Assembly: GCF_024189315.1 (NCBI RefSeq)
Contig: NZ_JAIZEO010000004.1
Coordinates: 62,001 to 126,000, forward strand
Source: Halobacillus sp. A5
Lineage (GTDB): Bacteria; Bacillota; Bacilli; Bacillales; Halobacillaceae
Direction of reading: 5' to 3'
Length of the DNA: 64,000 nucleotides
Shown here: positions 30,177 to 38,617 of the stretch, in pieces
How positions within the stretch are numbered: position 1 is the first letter of the stretch
How the letters are laid out: every line of letters starts with the position of its first letter
The notes under the pieces: generated by a model
The model's database searches: none
What the model saw: the letters and a program-made list of their open reading frames with translations, nothing else
What the model was told of the DNA's origin: nothing
Program-made: the position numbers and the translations under genes

Positions 30177-30396
30177 GTAATGACTTTCGTTGTTTTTTAT
30201 TTCTTTATGAGCAAGGACATGTTCACTTACATAGTAATAGAAGAGGTGATTCAGCGGCAAGTCATAACCAAACTTTATCGTCCATGACTCACTGATGACA
30301 AGGTATACGTAATGGATAGTGAGGTGAACAGCAATCCTTTAGAGGTTACTTATTATCCGACTTAGAAGACAGTCCGAGTCGAGGGAGGAATTTATT

Positions 30397-30480
30397 GTGC
30401 AAGGGTTTAAAAAGAATCTACTCCTTCACTATAACTACCAAACAGGTCTGTTTACAGCCGCTGAAGAAAATATCCAGTAA
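30397..30480 (+). CDS. Possible 27-residue peptide
   Basis: A GTG start preceded by GGGAGGAA six bases upstream opens a 27-codon frame (M/VQGFKKNLLLHYNYQTGLF then TAAEENIQ). The good ribosome site is the only support; no family is recognised. Confidence 0.3.
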   Translation: MQGFKKNLLLHYNYQTGLFTAAEENIQ

Positions 30481-30610
30481 ATAATGAGCTCTGCCCATTC
30501 TATTTTTTCGAATAAATTCTGAAATCTATGCGCTATCACTATACCATCCTGCAAGTGTAAACATATGCTACGAGTGTAACATATCTTATAATTCCGGAGG
30601 TGCTTATTAG

Positions 30611-31252
30611 ATGCAAGCAAAAAATTTAAGCGGTGGTCAAGAACTTCTTTGTGTCAATGTAGATAAGGTTTATGATTGGGTGGTAAATGAGGCTTCATTC
30701 GACATTAATATCGTAGATGAAGATTTACCAGAAGGATTAGACTGTGATGATTTCGACCCTGCGGATGTAACTTGTACAGTTACTCCTGAAGATGTAGACA
30801 TTTTGTCGCGTGAAGACCGCACGTTCATCATCGACGGTGTAGAAACAACTTTACAACTAGTTTCTATCCGCAAAAACTTTACTGTCACCCTAACTATTCC
30901 GACAACTATTAACGGTGACGAAGAAGTAGAATTAGACTTTTCCCGCTGCGAACAAGTTGTTCTCTGCGCTCCAGCAGGTACAGAAATTGATGTAACATAC
31001 ACAGACACAGACTGTTTTGTATGTACATTCGACTGTGATCCTGGTGATACAGACACAGATCCAACTTTCGACGCGTCAATCACTGTTAACCTTTGCCAAA
31101 GCATTCAGTCTACGTTCCCTGTAACAGTTGAACTAATTACTGAATTCTGCGAGCCAAGAGACATCCTGCCTACTCCTTGCCCGTCTCCTGTTAGACCACC
31201 ACAATGTCCAGTGGTATTCCCTAACAACGGTAACGGCAACGGCGGCGAATAA
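30611..31252 (+). CDS. Cys-rich, possibly spore-surface protein
   Basis: A 213-residue acidic protein without a signal peptide. It opens with QELLCVNVDKVYDWVV, a motif I associate with spore coat/exosporium proteins of Bacillaceae (from memory, not checked). It has about 12 cysteines, often near Asp, a beta-rich middle with two similar halves (TVTLTIPTTI... and SITVNLCQSI...), and a Pro/Cys end (PTPCPSPVRPPQCP) followed by GNGNGG. It has GGAGGT upstream and is convergent with the pseudaminic-acid cluster. Function is not known. Confidence 0.7.
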   Translation: MQAKNLSGGQELLCVNVDKVYDWVVNEASFDINIVDEDLPEGLDCDDFDPADVTCTVTPEDVDILSREDRTFIIDGVETTLQLVSIRKNFTVTLTIPTTINGDEEVELDFSRCEQVVLCAPAGTEIDVTYTDTDCFVCTFDCDPGDTDTDPTFDASITVNLCQSIQSTFPVTVELITEFCEPRDILPTPCPSPVRPPQCPVVFPNNGNGNGGE

Positions 31253-31261
31253 TAGTTCTGT

Positions 31262-31292
31262 GAAAAAGAGGAAGCGATGCTTTCTCTTTTTC
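31262..31292. terminator. Bidirectional terminator between the Cys-rich gene and pseI
   Basis: A 14-bp stem (GAAAAAGAGGAAGC / GCTTTCTCTTTTTC, one G-U) with a 3-base loop and T-rich flanks on both strands, ending both convergent units. Confidence 0.85.
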
Positions 31293-31303
31293 TTTATTTA
31301 TGA

Positions 31304-32350
31304 TTACATTAAATCCCATGATAACGGGGTACCTGCTTTAATAAATTTCGACGCTCTTTTACCGAGTAGAATGTCGTAATACTTCGGCGGAAGTCCAAAA
31401 CCCGGCCTTATTGCTTTTACATTCTCCTTTGAAAATAGCTCCCCTTTGTTTATATCTTTTACTACATAGAGTGAGCGTCGGTATTTTTGTGAGGAAGCTT
31501 CACTTTTAGTGGGGCCGTACGTAATTGAACCGAGTGCAAGCCACGCTCTTTTTGTTTCATCCACTAACCCTTTGAATTCATGAGGCTCCATAGAGAAAGT
31601 GGCATCTACTCCCCCGTCCCTTCGGGAGAGAGTGAAGTGCTTCTCGATAACTGTGGCTCCTAATGCAACTGCTGCCACAGCCACCCCGGTGCCCGTCGTG
31701 TGGTCTGACAATCCAACCTGACATTGAAATAATTCCTTCATGTGTGGAATCGTACTTATATTCGTATTCGCAGGCGAGGCTGGATAGGTACTCGTGCATT
31801 TTAATAGAATTACATCTTTACACCCCTCCGATTCGGCTGTTCTTACGGCTTCATCTATTTCAGCAGCTGTTGCCAAACCTGTTGATATGATCATCGGCTT
31901 GCCCGTCTGCGCCACCTTTTTAATCAGTGGTAGATCTGTATTTTCAAAGGAGGCTATTTTATAACAAGGGACATTCAGTTTTTCTAAAAAATCCACCGCC
32001 GTCTCATCAAACGGGGAACTAAAACCAATCATTCCTAGCTCCCGGCATCTGTTAAAAATCGGAGCATGCCACTCCCAAGGCGTGTATGCTTTTTGGTAAA
32101 GTTGATAAAGCGACTGGTCCTTCCATTGTCGATCCCCGCTTATAACGAAGTCCTTATTGGAGAGATTCAGCGTCATTGTATCTGCCGTATAGGTTTGAAG
32201 CTTTAACGCATGAGCCCCTGCTTTTGCAGCAGCTTCTACAATTTCCAGAGCACGGCTGAGCGACTGATTATGGTTCCCGGACATTTCAGCTATGATCAAG
32301 GGAGGAGCCTCCGCACCGACTTTACGATTATGAAGATGAAAGCTGTTCAT
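31304..32350 (-). CDS. pseI: Pseudaminic acid synthase
   Basis: A 348-residue NeuB-family enzyme that condenses a 6-deoxy-AltdiNAc sugar with phosphoenolpyruvate to make pseudaminic acid. The start APPLIIAEMSGNHNQSL is of the PseI type. The barrel has ALKLQTYTADTMTL, KIASFENTDLPLI, STGLA and KCTSTYPAS; a SAF (antifreeze-like) domain follows (YRRSLYVVKDINKGELFS near residues 285-345). It overlaps the pseG-pseH fusion by 23 bases and has GGAGGGGG upstream. It is the last gene of the minus-strand pse run. Confidence 0.9.
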   Translation of the reverse strand: MNSFHLHNRKVGAEAPPLIIAEMSGNHNQSLSRALEIVEAAAKAGAHALKLQTYTADTMTLNLSNKDFVISGDRQWKDQSLYQLYQKAYTPWEWHAPIFNRCRELGMIGFSSPFDETAVDFLEKLNVPCYKIASFENTDLPLIKKVAQTGKPMIISTGLATAAEIDEAVRTAESEGCKDVILLKCTSTYPASPANTNISTIPHMKELFQCQVGLSDHTTGTGVAVAAVALGATVIEKHFTLSRRDGGVDATFSMEPHEFKGLVDETKRAWLALGSITYGPTKSEASSQKYRRSLYVVKDINKGELFSKENVKAIRPGFGLPPKYYDILLGKRASKFIKAGTPLSWDLM

Positions 32351-33989
32351 GCTCTCCCCCTCCTAAAGATTTGATAATACGCTTTTTCGCCTCAAACCAT
32401 GTATCTTTAAAATGAGCCATAGGAATGACATCCACATACTGCCCATTCTTTATTGTATGATTCATGAATCGTCCTTCTTCAACAAATCCCAATTTTTTAT
32501 GATATTGTAAACTCTTTTGATTCGTAACCAACACTTCTGCACAAACTTTGTACATATTCTGCTGTTCGAATATAAACGCTAACGCAAGCAGCCCCAGCAC
32601 CGTCCCGGAGCCCCCGGGCGCTGATTGTTCTCCTATATAAAACCCCCAAAAGCATTTATTGTGATGCCGGTCAATCTTTGAAAAGTTCACGAGACCGATA
32701 GGCTGCTTCTTATAATAGAGCAGCTGGACATTAGTCGCGGCATCGTTATTCACTCTATCAAACCATTGTTTATGTTCTTCCATTGTAATTGTATGATCCG
32801 TATACATCGCTTCACGGATCGCTTCTGAGTTTCTCCACCTAAGTACAACGGGCAGCTCTTTCTCTGATAATTTTTTTAACTCAAATTCTCTTACATTTAC
32901 CATTCCAGACGCCCCCTCCAGCATATGCCGAACGACTGAACCTCCTTTAATTTTCCCCCCCACCCGCTCAGCAGCTTCTGACATCTTTCTTAATTGAGCT
33001 TCATTTCCAAGAAAAAACGATACACCCTGCGCTATATCGTTTGCCGTAACGTCCTCACTCGTTCCTAAGCAGACGACAGCCCCCTTCTCTTCCATTAATG
33101 ATAGAATATCGGCTTGATTTGAAGCGGTTTGAATCGTGAGTGCAGGCAGCCCTAGCATACACCGTTCCCAGGTGGAAGTCCCTCCTGCCCCAAGAGCAAG
33201 GTCAGCTTTCCTCATTAAATCAGCCATGTAATTAATTTGGCAGTGAAAATGATAACTTGGGTTTGTAAGGCAAATGTGTTTTATTTCATCAATACGCGGG
33301 TTGCTTGCCCCTGCCACAATGTCCACCCTTATCTCTGCTAGGTTTAATTGTTTTAATGCCGCTAATGCTTTTATCGTTTCATTGGTTGGATCTGTCCCTC
33401 CAAATGAAATGAGCAGCCGTTTTACATTGCCGCTACGCCTCTCTGCCATTGCCTTTGCTCTGATGAACTCTTCCCGCACGATCATATGGTCTGGTCCCAG
33501 CAGCTTGATTGTCTGCTCCGGCACTAAATGATCATAACGGGTAAGGTAGTTTTTATACAGATTCTGGTCGACTAATAAATCACACTCATGTTCTCTATCT
33601 GCTAAATCGTCGATTACGATGAGCCTCTTCGAGAACTCCCGCATCCCCTGCTCCCACTTCTTACCTAACGCATAGTGATCGACTAAGAACCAATCCACAT
33701 CCCTGTGATGCGCTTGAAGAACGGCCGCCGTATGCCTTAAATCGGCTTTATAATCGACTTCCAGCCAGGAGGAATATGGAATGGATGGATCTTTATTAAA
33801 ATGTTCCTCTACAGGGAACGGCAAAGGATATACAGGAAACTGCTGGTCCTTTATATACTGGATCATATTCCCTTTTAAAAGCCTGCAGATAAAGGAGACG
33901 TGTGCTCCTGCTTTTCTTAACTGATGAGCCAGTGTCAGACATCTCATTACATGCCCTGATCCTATTTCTATTGAGGCGTCCGTTCGCAT
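32328..33989 (-). CDS. PseG-PseH fusion: UDP-sugar hydrolase and N-acetyltransferase
   Basis: A 553-residue two-domain protein. Residues 1 to about 340 match PseG, the GT-B-like hydrolase that removes UDP from UDP-diacetamido-trideoxy-altropyranose (TDASIEIGSGHVMRCLTLA, GAGGTSTWERCMLGLP). Residues about 365-540 are a GNAT like PseH, which N-acetylates the 4-amino group (VVLRWRNSEAIREAMYT, later LQYHKKLGFVEEGRF). The annotated ATG at 33989 lacks a ribosome site and cuts off the first beta strand. The frame stays open for six codons further; an ATT at 34001 would give I-E-V-V-M-RTDAS, as in other PseG proteins. Confidence 0.9.
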   Translation of the reverse strand: MRTDASIEIGSGHVMRCLTLAHQLRKAGAHVSFICRLLKGNMIQYIKDQQFPVYPLPFPVEEHFNKDPSIPYSSWLEVDYKADLRHTAAVLQAHHRDVDWFLVDHYALGKKWEQGMREFSKRLIVIDDLADREHECDLLVDQNLYKNYLTRYDHLVPEQTIKLLGPDHMIVREEFIRAKAMAERRSGNVKRLLISFGGTDPTNETIKALAALKQLNLAEIRVDIVAGASNPRIDEIKHICLTNPSYHFHCQINYMADLMRKADLALGAGGTSTWERCMLGLPALTIQTASNQADILSLMEEKGAVVCLGTSEDVTANDIAQGVSFFLGNEAQLRKMSEAAERVGGKIKGGSVVRHMLEGASGMVNVREFELKKLSEKELPVVLRWRNSEAIREAMYTDHTITMEEHKQWFDRVNNDAATNVQLLYYKKQPIGLVNFSKIDRHHNKCFWGFYIGEQSAPGGSGTVLGLLALAFIFEQQNMYKVCAEVLVTNQKSLQYHKKLGFVEEGRFMNHTIKNGQYVDVIPMAHFKDTWFEAKKRIIKSLGGGEHEQLSSS

Positions 33990-34015
33990 TACTACTTCAA
34001 TAGGACTTCACACTC

Positions 34016-34747
34016 TCAAGTTTTTTTTTGATCGATATGACTATTAATAAGAGCCCACTCTGGATACTGTTTAACGACTTCCAAAGCGTCCTCAAAGGTG
34101 AAATGGGGATTATTAGGATATAAATGACTAATCATACGCTTCATTAATTGAAAATCTTCATGTGTATCCACAGTCCATCGATGGTGGCTTTCATCCTGCT
34201 TTAACCTCACACTGCATATTGAAAATTCATCAGGGTGATGATGTATATAAGAGGTGACATGCTCCCGCTCAGAAAGCGAACGGGCCTCGTCAAAGCAGCG
34301 CTTTAAAGCCGGCATGGACAGTACTTCCGTGTCCATACCCCGCGGGTACGTACGTGCGACGGTATTGGATGCATATTTGCAGGTTCCTTTATGTTTGGTA
34401 AATGCCTGAATAACCTGATCAATCACTGCTGCATCAATGATTGGACAATCAGAGGTGAGCCGCACGATCACATCTGCCCCATAGTATTGAGCCGCTTCAA
34501 AATAACGGCTGAGTACATCCTGCTCTGAGCCGCGATACACTTGAATGGAGTGATTTTGAGCAAACTCTGCAAGCACGTCATCTTCAGGCTTCGTTGTTGT
34601 GGCGATAATAATTTCATCCAATAAAGCCGACATCCGTATTCTTTCCAGTTGAAAATCAAGCAAAGGTCTATCCATTACACGTTTTAATACTTTTCCAGGC
34701 AGCCGGGTTGAACCCATGCGTGCCTGAATAATGGCTGTCACTTTCAT
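34016..34747 (-). CDS. CMP-pseudaminate cytidylyltransferase candidate (PseF/SpsF-type)
   Basis: A 243-residue cytidylyltransferase-fold protein. It has the nucleotide-binding IIQARMGSTRLPGKVL, then VIVRLTSDCPIIDAAVID and the later HRWTVDTHEDFQLM. The sequence is closest in style to SpsF of the B. subtilis spore polysaccharide locus; in this operon it is the only candidate to activate pseudaminic acid to CMP-Pse. The start at 34747 lies four bases after the pseC stop. Confidence 0.85.
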   Translation of the reverse strand: MKVTAIIQARMGSTRLPGKVLKRVMDRPLLDFQLERIRMSALLDEIIIATTTKPEDDVLAEFAQNHSIQVYRGSEQDVLSRYFEAAQYYGADVIVRLTSDCPIIDAAVIDQVIQAFTKHKGTCKYASNTVARTYPRGMDTEVLSMPALKRCFDEARSLSEREHVTSYIHHHPDEFSICSVRLKQDESHHRWTVDTHEDFQLMKRMISHLYPNNPHFTFEDALEVVKQYPEWALINSHIDQKKT

Positions 34748-34751
34748 CGTT

Positions 34752-35948
34752 TCACCCCGCATAATAGGAGATTACTTTCTTCACGGCTTTTATGACGTCC
34801 TTAACATCAGATTTCGTCATGGAGGGAAACAATGGAAGTGTAATCATAGTCTCGTATAGATCCTCTGCTGCCGGGCAGAGGCCTCTCTCATAACCAAGCC
34901 GGCGGTAATAGGGCTGCCAATATACAGGAATGTAATGAACGTTCACTCCTATATTTTCTTTTAGAAGCGCCTCAAACACCTCCCTGCGCGAGCCCATAAG
35001 ACGTTCGAGCTTTAATCGAAGAATGTATAGGTGCCAGCTGGATTCACAGCCTGCTCTCAGCTTGGGAGAGATTAATTCGTTAACATCTTGAAAAGCTTTT
35101 GTGTACATCTCTGCGTATTTCTTTCTTTTTGCGATAAACTGATCTAATTTATTAAGCTGACTGTGCCCTAAAGCAGCTTGTATATCTGTCATTCGATAGT
35201 TATAGCCGAGAGATTGCATTTCGTAATACCACGGCCCGTGAGATGCTTCTGTAAACTGTTCAGCATGCCGGGTAACGCCATGACTTCTAAACTGCAGAAG
35301 CTTCTCATAGTAGTCTTTACGATTGGTCGTAATAATGCCTCCCTCGCCCGTTGTCACATGTTTGACAGGATGAAAGCTGAACATTGTCATATCACTCAGT
35401 GCTCCGACATCCCTGCCTTTATACCTGGCCCCTAAAGCATGAGCTGCATCTTCTATGACAGGAATGTTATGACCTTTTGCAATCGATAAAATATCATCGT
35501 AAGCGGCCGGCTGCCCGGTAAAATCTATGGGAATAATTGCTTTTGTTTTTTCAGTTATTAATGATTGGATAGAGGAGGGAGAAATATTGTACGTATTCGG
35601 ATCAATATCTGCAAATACAGGCATAGCGTCCATATAAAGAGCACAGTTCGCACTTGCAAGAAATGTCATCGGGCTTGTAATCACTTCATCATTTTTCTTT
35701 ATACCTGCTGCAAAGCAAGCTCCATGAAGAGCGGCTGTTCCACTGGAGAAAGCTACAGAATAGTTCGCACCTACATAATCGCTGATCTTCTGCTCAAACT
35801 TATCAATCTCCGGGCCGGTTGTTAAAAAGTCACTCTTTAACACATTAACTACATTTCTTATATCATCCTCATCAATGAATTGTTTTCCATAAGGGAGGTA
35901 GCTGTCCCTTACCGGCTTTCCTCCGTGAAGTGCTAGCTTTTTCGCCAT
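34752..35948 (-). CDS. pseC: PseC-type aminotransferase
   Basis: A 398-residue DegT/DnrJ/EryC1/StrS PLP aminotransferase that should convert the 4-keto product of PseB to UDP-4-amino-4,6-dideoxy-AltNAc. It has GPEIDKFEQKISDYVGA, AFSSGTAALHGA, IIPIDFTGQPAAYDDI, VIEDAAHALGARY and the PLP lysine in FSFHPVKHVTTGEGG. The ribosome site is GAGGGA. It is followed closely by the cytidylyltransferase. Confidence 0.92.
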   Translation of the reverse strand: MAKKLALHGGKPVRDSYLPYGKQFIDEDDIRNVVNVLKSDFLTTGPEIDKFEQKISDYVGANYSVAFSSGTAALHGACFAAGIKKNDEVITSPMTFLASANCALYMDAMPVFADIDPNTYNISPSSIQSLITEKTKAIIPIDFTGQPAAYDDILSIAKGHNIPVIEDAAHALGARYKGRDVGALSDMTMFSFHPVKHVTTGEGGIITTNRKDYYEKLLQFRSHGVTRHAEQFTEASHGPWYYEMQSLGYNYRMTDIQAALGHSQLNKLDQFIAKRKKYAEMYTKAFQDVNELISPKLRAGCESSWHLYILRLKLERLMGSRREVFEALLKENIGVNVHYIPVYWQPYYRRLGYERGLCPAAEDLYETMITLPLFPSMTKSDVKDVIKAVKKVISYYAG

Positions 35949-35961
35949 GATGAATCCCTCA

Positions 35962-36906
35962 TTAAATCAATTTCGTGGTTTTAATCCACTCTTCTGTCCG
36001 TGCGATTCCATCTTCTAAATTAAATACCGGCTTCCACCCAAGCAGCTTGGAAGCTTTATCATAGTTACATAGAAGCTTTTGAATTTCACTCTGCGGGTGG
36101 ATATGTTCAACGTGCTGTATTTTCGTCACATCCTTAACGATTAAGCTGGCCAAGTCGTTAACCGATATGTCACGGCCGAGACCGGCATTTAGAATTTCTC
36201 CATTTGCTTTATCGTTGTACCCTGCTTCTACTACAAATTGAGCACAATCCTCTACGTACAACAGGTCTCTCGTCTGAGTTCCATCCCCATAAATGCGAAG
36301 CGTTCTGCCCTCTAATTTGTTTTTTATAAAAATAGCGACGACGCCGCCTTCTCCACCCGTCTTCTGGTACGGTCCATACGTATTGAATGGTCGAACGACA
36401 ACTGTCGGCATCCCATAAGCAAAGAAGTAGGAAAGCACCATGTTCTCTGCGGCAATCTTCGCCCCTGCATAGGGGGAGGCTGGTTTAACCGGATCGGTCT
36501 CTTTTATTCCTGCCGGGGTAGCCGCCCGGTCATAGACCATGCCTGTACTCATAAACACCATTTTGACGTTATGTTTTTTACACTCTTCCAATACGTTAAA
36601 AGTACCCAGCGTATCATTATCAAAAGTAGTCTTAGGATCATCAATACTGTCTTGAACATTAATACTTGCTCCAAGGTGATAACAACAGTCGAATCCCTTT
36701 AAAAAAAGATCCTTTAACAAAGTGGTATCTTTAATGTCTCCCTGAATAAATTCTTTAAAATTTTTGCGGCTCAAATATTCCTCCACGTTTTCAATCCGTC
36801 CGTTGGATAAATCATCCAGCACCCAGACTTCATGACCATCGTCGAGCAGTTTCTTAACGACCCATCTCCCAATAAATCCTGCACCGCCGGTTACTAGTAC
36901 ATTCAA
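35962..36906 (-). CDS. NAD-dependent sugar-nucleotide epimerase/dehydratase
   Basis: A 314-residue extended SDR. It has the Rossmann motif LVTGGAGFIGRWVV, the acidic LDDLSNGR turn, and a catalytic S/Y/K set (FMSTGMVYDR and SPYAGAKIAAE). It resembles UDP-glucose 4-epimerase or dTDP-glucose dehydratase relatives. It is not needed for pseudaminic acid, so it may supply a second sugar of the glycan. It is first in the run to pseI and has AAAGGAGGGAG upstream. Confidence 0.85.
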   Translation of the reverse strand: MNVLVTGGAGFIGRWVVKKLLDDGHEVWVLDDLSNGRIENVEEYLSRKNFKEFIQGDIKDTTLLKDLFLKGFDCCYHLGASINVQDSIDDPKTTFDNDTLGTFNVLEECKKHNVKMVFMSTGMVYDRAATPAGIKETDPVKPASPYAGAKIAAENMVLSYFFAYGMPTVVVRPFNTYGPYQKTGGEGGVVAIFIKNKLEGRTLRIYGDGTQTRDLLYVEDCAQFVVEAGYNDKANGEILNAGLGRDISVNDLASLIVKDVTKIQHVEHIHPQSEIQKLLCNYDKASKLLGWKPVFNLEDGIARTEEWIKTTKLI

Positions 36907-37116
36907 ATCTTCATCTCCCTCCTTTATCCCTTCAGACCAATACTATTAAAGTAAAAGAGAGAATATTCTTAAGAACATCTGTTAAAGATCATCTTATTTT
37001 CTTAACCAGACATCAATATTTAGAGGTGCAGGTAGAAACAAGTGTCTGGGCGCTGGAGCTGGATGTCACTCTTTTAAAAAAGAGATCCACAGTTTGGGAT
37101 TTTATAATTGACCACG

Positions 37117-37142
37117 AAAAAACCGGCGAATCATCGCCGGTT
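37117..37142 (-). terminator. Intrinsic terminator after the first GT-B-like gene
   Basis: A 9-bp stem AACCGGCGA / TCGCCGGTT with a 4-base loop, followed on the minus strand by TTTTTTCG. It overlaps the stop codon. Confidence 0.9.
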
Positions 37143-38571
37143 ACTTCGTTAATCGATCAATAAGCTGTAACAGCCGCTTCCCGGACAGCTGTTTCGTATT
37201 ATAAGCAGTAGATAAGAACTTCTCCCTCATTTTTTTCTCATAATTCTCCATTTGAGGATCAGTAAAATAACGCAGGACGATGTTGGCCAGCTTTGAAGGA
37301 TTATCATGTGTCAAACCGCCTAAACCATAATAATAACCGGTATGCCCTGGAAAATGTTCACTTAAAATAAATACAGGCTTTCCAGACAACATAGCCTCTA
37401 GTCCTACGGTGGAGGAATATACGACTACAGCATCAACATTGTGAAGTATGTCGTACAAAGAGTAATTTTGAGTAGGCAGAGCTTCCGGTACATCTTTAGT
37501 CAGTTGATGAGGCTGTGAACCTGGGAAGTCTTTTATGAGGATATTAGCATTTCCCTTTTTAGCTAATGCCTGCACCAATACCTTCCAGCGCTGCAGATCC
37601 TTATTCCCCCTCACTACTACTAGTACGGTTTTCTTGGAAGGATCTAACCCGAGATTGGTAACGAACTCGTTTTTGCTGACTGGCTTATTTAACGTAATTT
37701 GATCAAATCGAGGATGACCTATAATTTCTACAGCTTGATCGGCAATTCCTTTCTGCTTATACCACACTTTTTCAAAGGTTCCATAAACCGCATCCACTGT
37801 TGCTATCTTTGGCAGATACCCAAATTCACTTGATATGATTCCATGCTGCATGCAGATGGACGTAACCCCTTGTTTAGCAGCTACTATGGCAAGTGTCCGG
37901 CTTTCAGGGTAGTGGGTGGACGCTACGATGACGCAGGAAACGGGTTCACTGCGAAACAGTCTGCTCGCTTGTTCAATCCGGTGAATAATTTTTTCCAGCT
38001 GCATTAAGAATATGGTTTGAAACTTTTTATCGCTGAACAATGGGTGGTTCGGGAATGCTTTAAATATTTTCTTCGCCTGCCTGTGTGTTTCGGTTACTGC
38101 AGCTTCTAAAGTACTTGACTGACTCTTATATTCATCAAAATAATGGACAGGAATATTTCCATCCTTCTCCTTTCTTACATATCCTTTATCTCTTGGAGGT
38201 TTTTTTCTATCTTTAATAATAAGTGATGTAGAAGGTGAAAAATATTTGTTCAAAATAGGCGTGGGAAAACGAATTAAATTGTAAACATCGTGAATAATCA
38301 CTTTTCCCTTTTTATTTTTATTTGGCCGGCTGCTCGTGTGTTTTTTTATGAAACGATTGAAACGACTTTGAATCTCCGCATTGCTTTCCACTTTATTATT
38401 GAGTAAAAGAGTAAAAGAGTCCTGATCGAGATTATTCATTAAAGGGGCTTTCTTAATTAAGCTTCGATAATGACAAAGGTAAGGCAGAGAATACCCTTTG
38501 TACGTGATCCCTTCAAACCGGTCCAGAAAATCTAAATAAAGAGACCAGTAATTTCTTTCATATGTGTTCAA
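37141..38571 (-). CDS. GT-B-like surface glycan protein, paralogue 1
   Basis: A 476-residue soluble protein with a GT-B/capsule-synthesis look. Key segments are SICMQHGIISSEFGYLP, AVYGTFEKVWYKQKGI, IGHPRFDQI and near the end VVVYSSTVGLEAMLSGKPVF, as in CDP-glycerol and polysialic-acid type transferases. It may transfer pseudaminic acid or another sugar; this is inference. Its start is TTG at 38571, seven bases after AAGGAGG, giving MNTYERNYWSLYLDF, which parallels the paralogue at 44519 (MNHLKAYETNYWSLYFDY). It is followed by a terminator. Confidence 0.75.
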   Translation of the reverse strand: MNTYERNYWSLYLDFLDRFEGITYKGYSLPYLCHYRSLIKKAPLMNNLDQDSFTLLLNNKVESNAEIQSRFNRFIKKHTSSRPNKNKKGKVIIHDVYNLIRFPTPILNKYFSPSTSLIIKDRKKPPRDKGYVRKEKDGNIPVHYFDEYKSQSSTLEAAVTETHRQAKKIFKAFPNHPLFSDKKFQTIFLMQLEKIIHRIEQASRLFRSEPVSCVIVASTHYPESRTLAIVAAKQGVTSICMQHGIISSEFGYLPKIATVDAVYGTFEKVWYKQKGIADQAVEIIGHPRFDQITLNKPVSKNEFVTNLGLDPSKKTVLVVVRGNKDLQRWKVLVQALAKKGNANILIKDFPGSQPHQLTKDVPEALPTQNYSLYDILHNVDAVVVYSSTVGLEAMLSGKPVFILSEHFPGHTGYYYGLGGLTHDNPSKLANIVLRYFTDPQMENYEKKMREKFLSTAYNTKQLSGKRLLQLIDRLTK

Positions 38572-38617
38572 CTTGCTGCCTCCTTTCCGCTTTCATCCTA
38601 AAACTTGTCTAACCTTA

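Larger units (their letters stand above)
29906..30610. other. Gene-poor region with an inverted repeat and a possible short ORF
   Basis: A 705-base gap. It holds an imperfect direct repeat of about 20 bases starting GATAATGACCAATAAAT near 29987 and GCGATGACCATTAAAT near 30120, the strong hairpin at 30138-30176, and a 27-codon ORF at 30397. The segment at 30027-30115 (with AGGAAAGCGG) may be a degenerate relic of a dispersed repeat. Nothing else was recognised. Confidence 0.45.

Noticed and set aside
30670-31104. 144-codon minus-strand ORF within the Cys-rich gene
   Set aside because: Low-complexity Ser/Thr/Val composition typical of an antisense shadow; no ribosome site or family.
37035-37070. 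GTGTCTGGGCGCTGGAGCTGG segment split across an intergenic gap, resembling part of a common Bacillus intergenic repeat
   Set aside because: Too short and degenerate to call as a repeat copy from this window alone.
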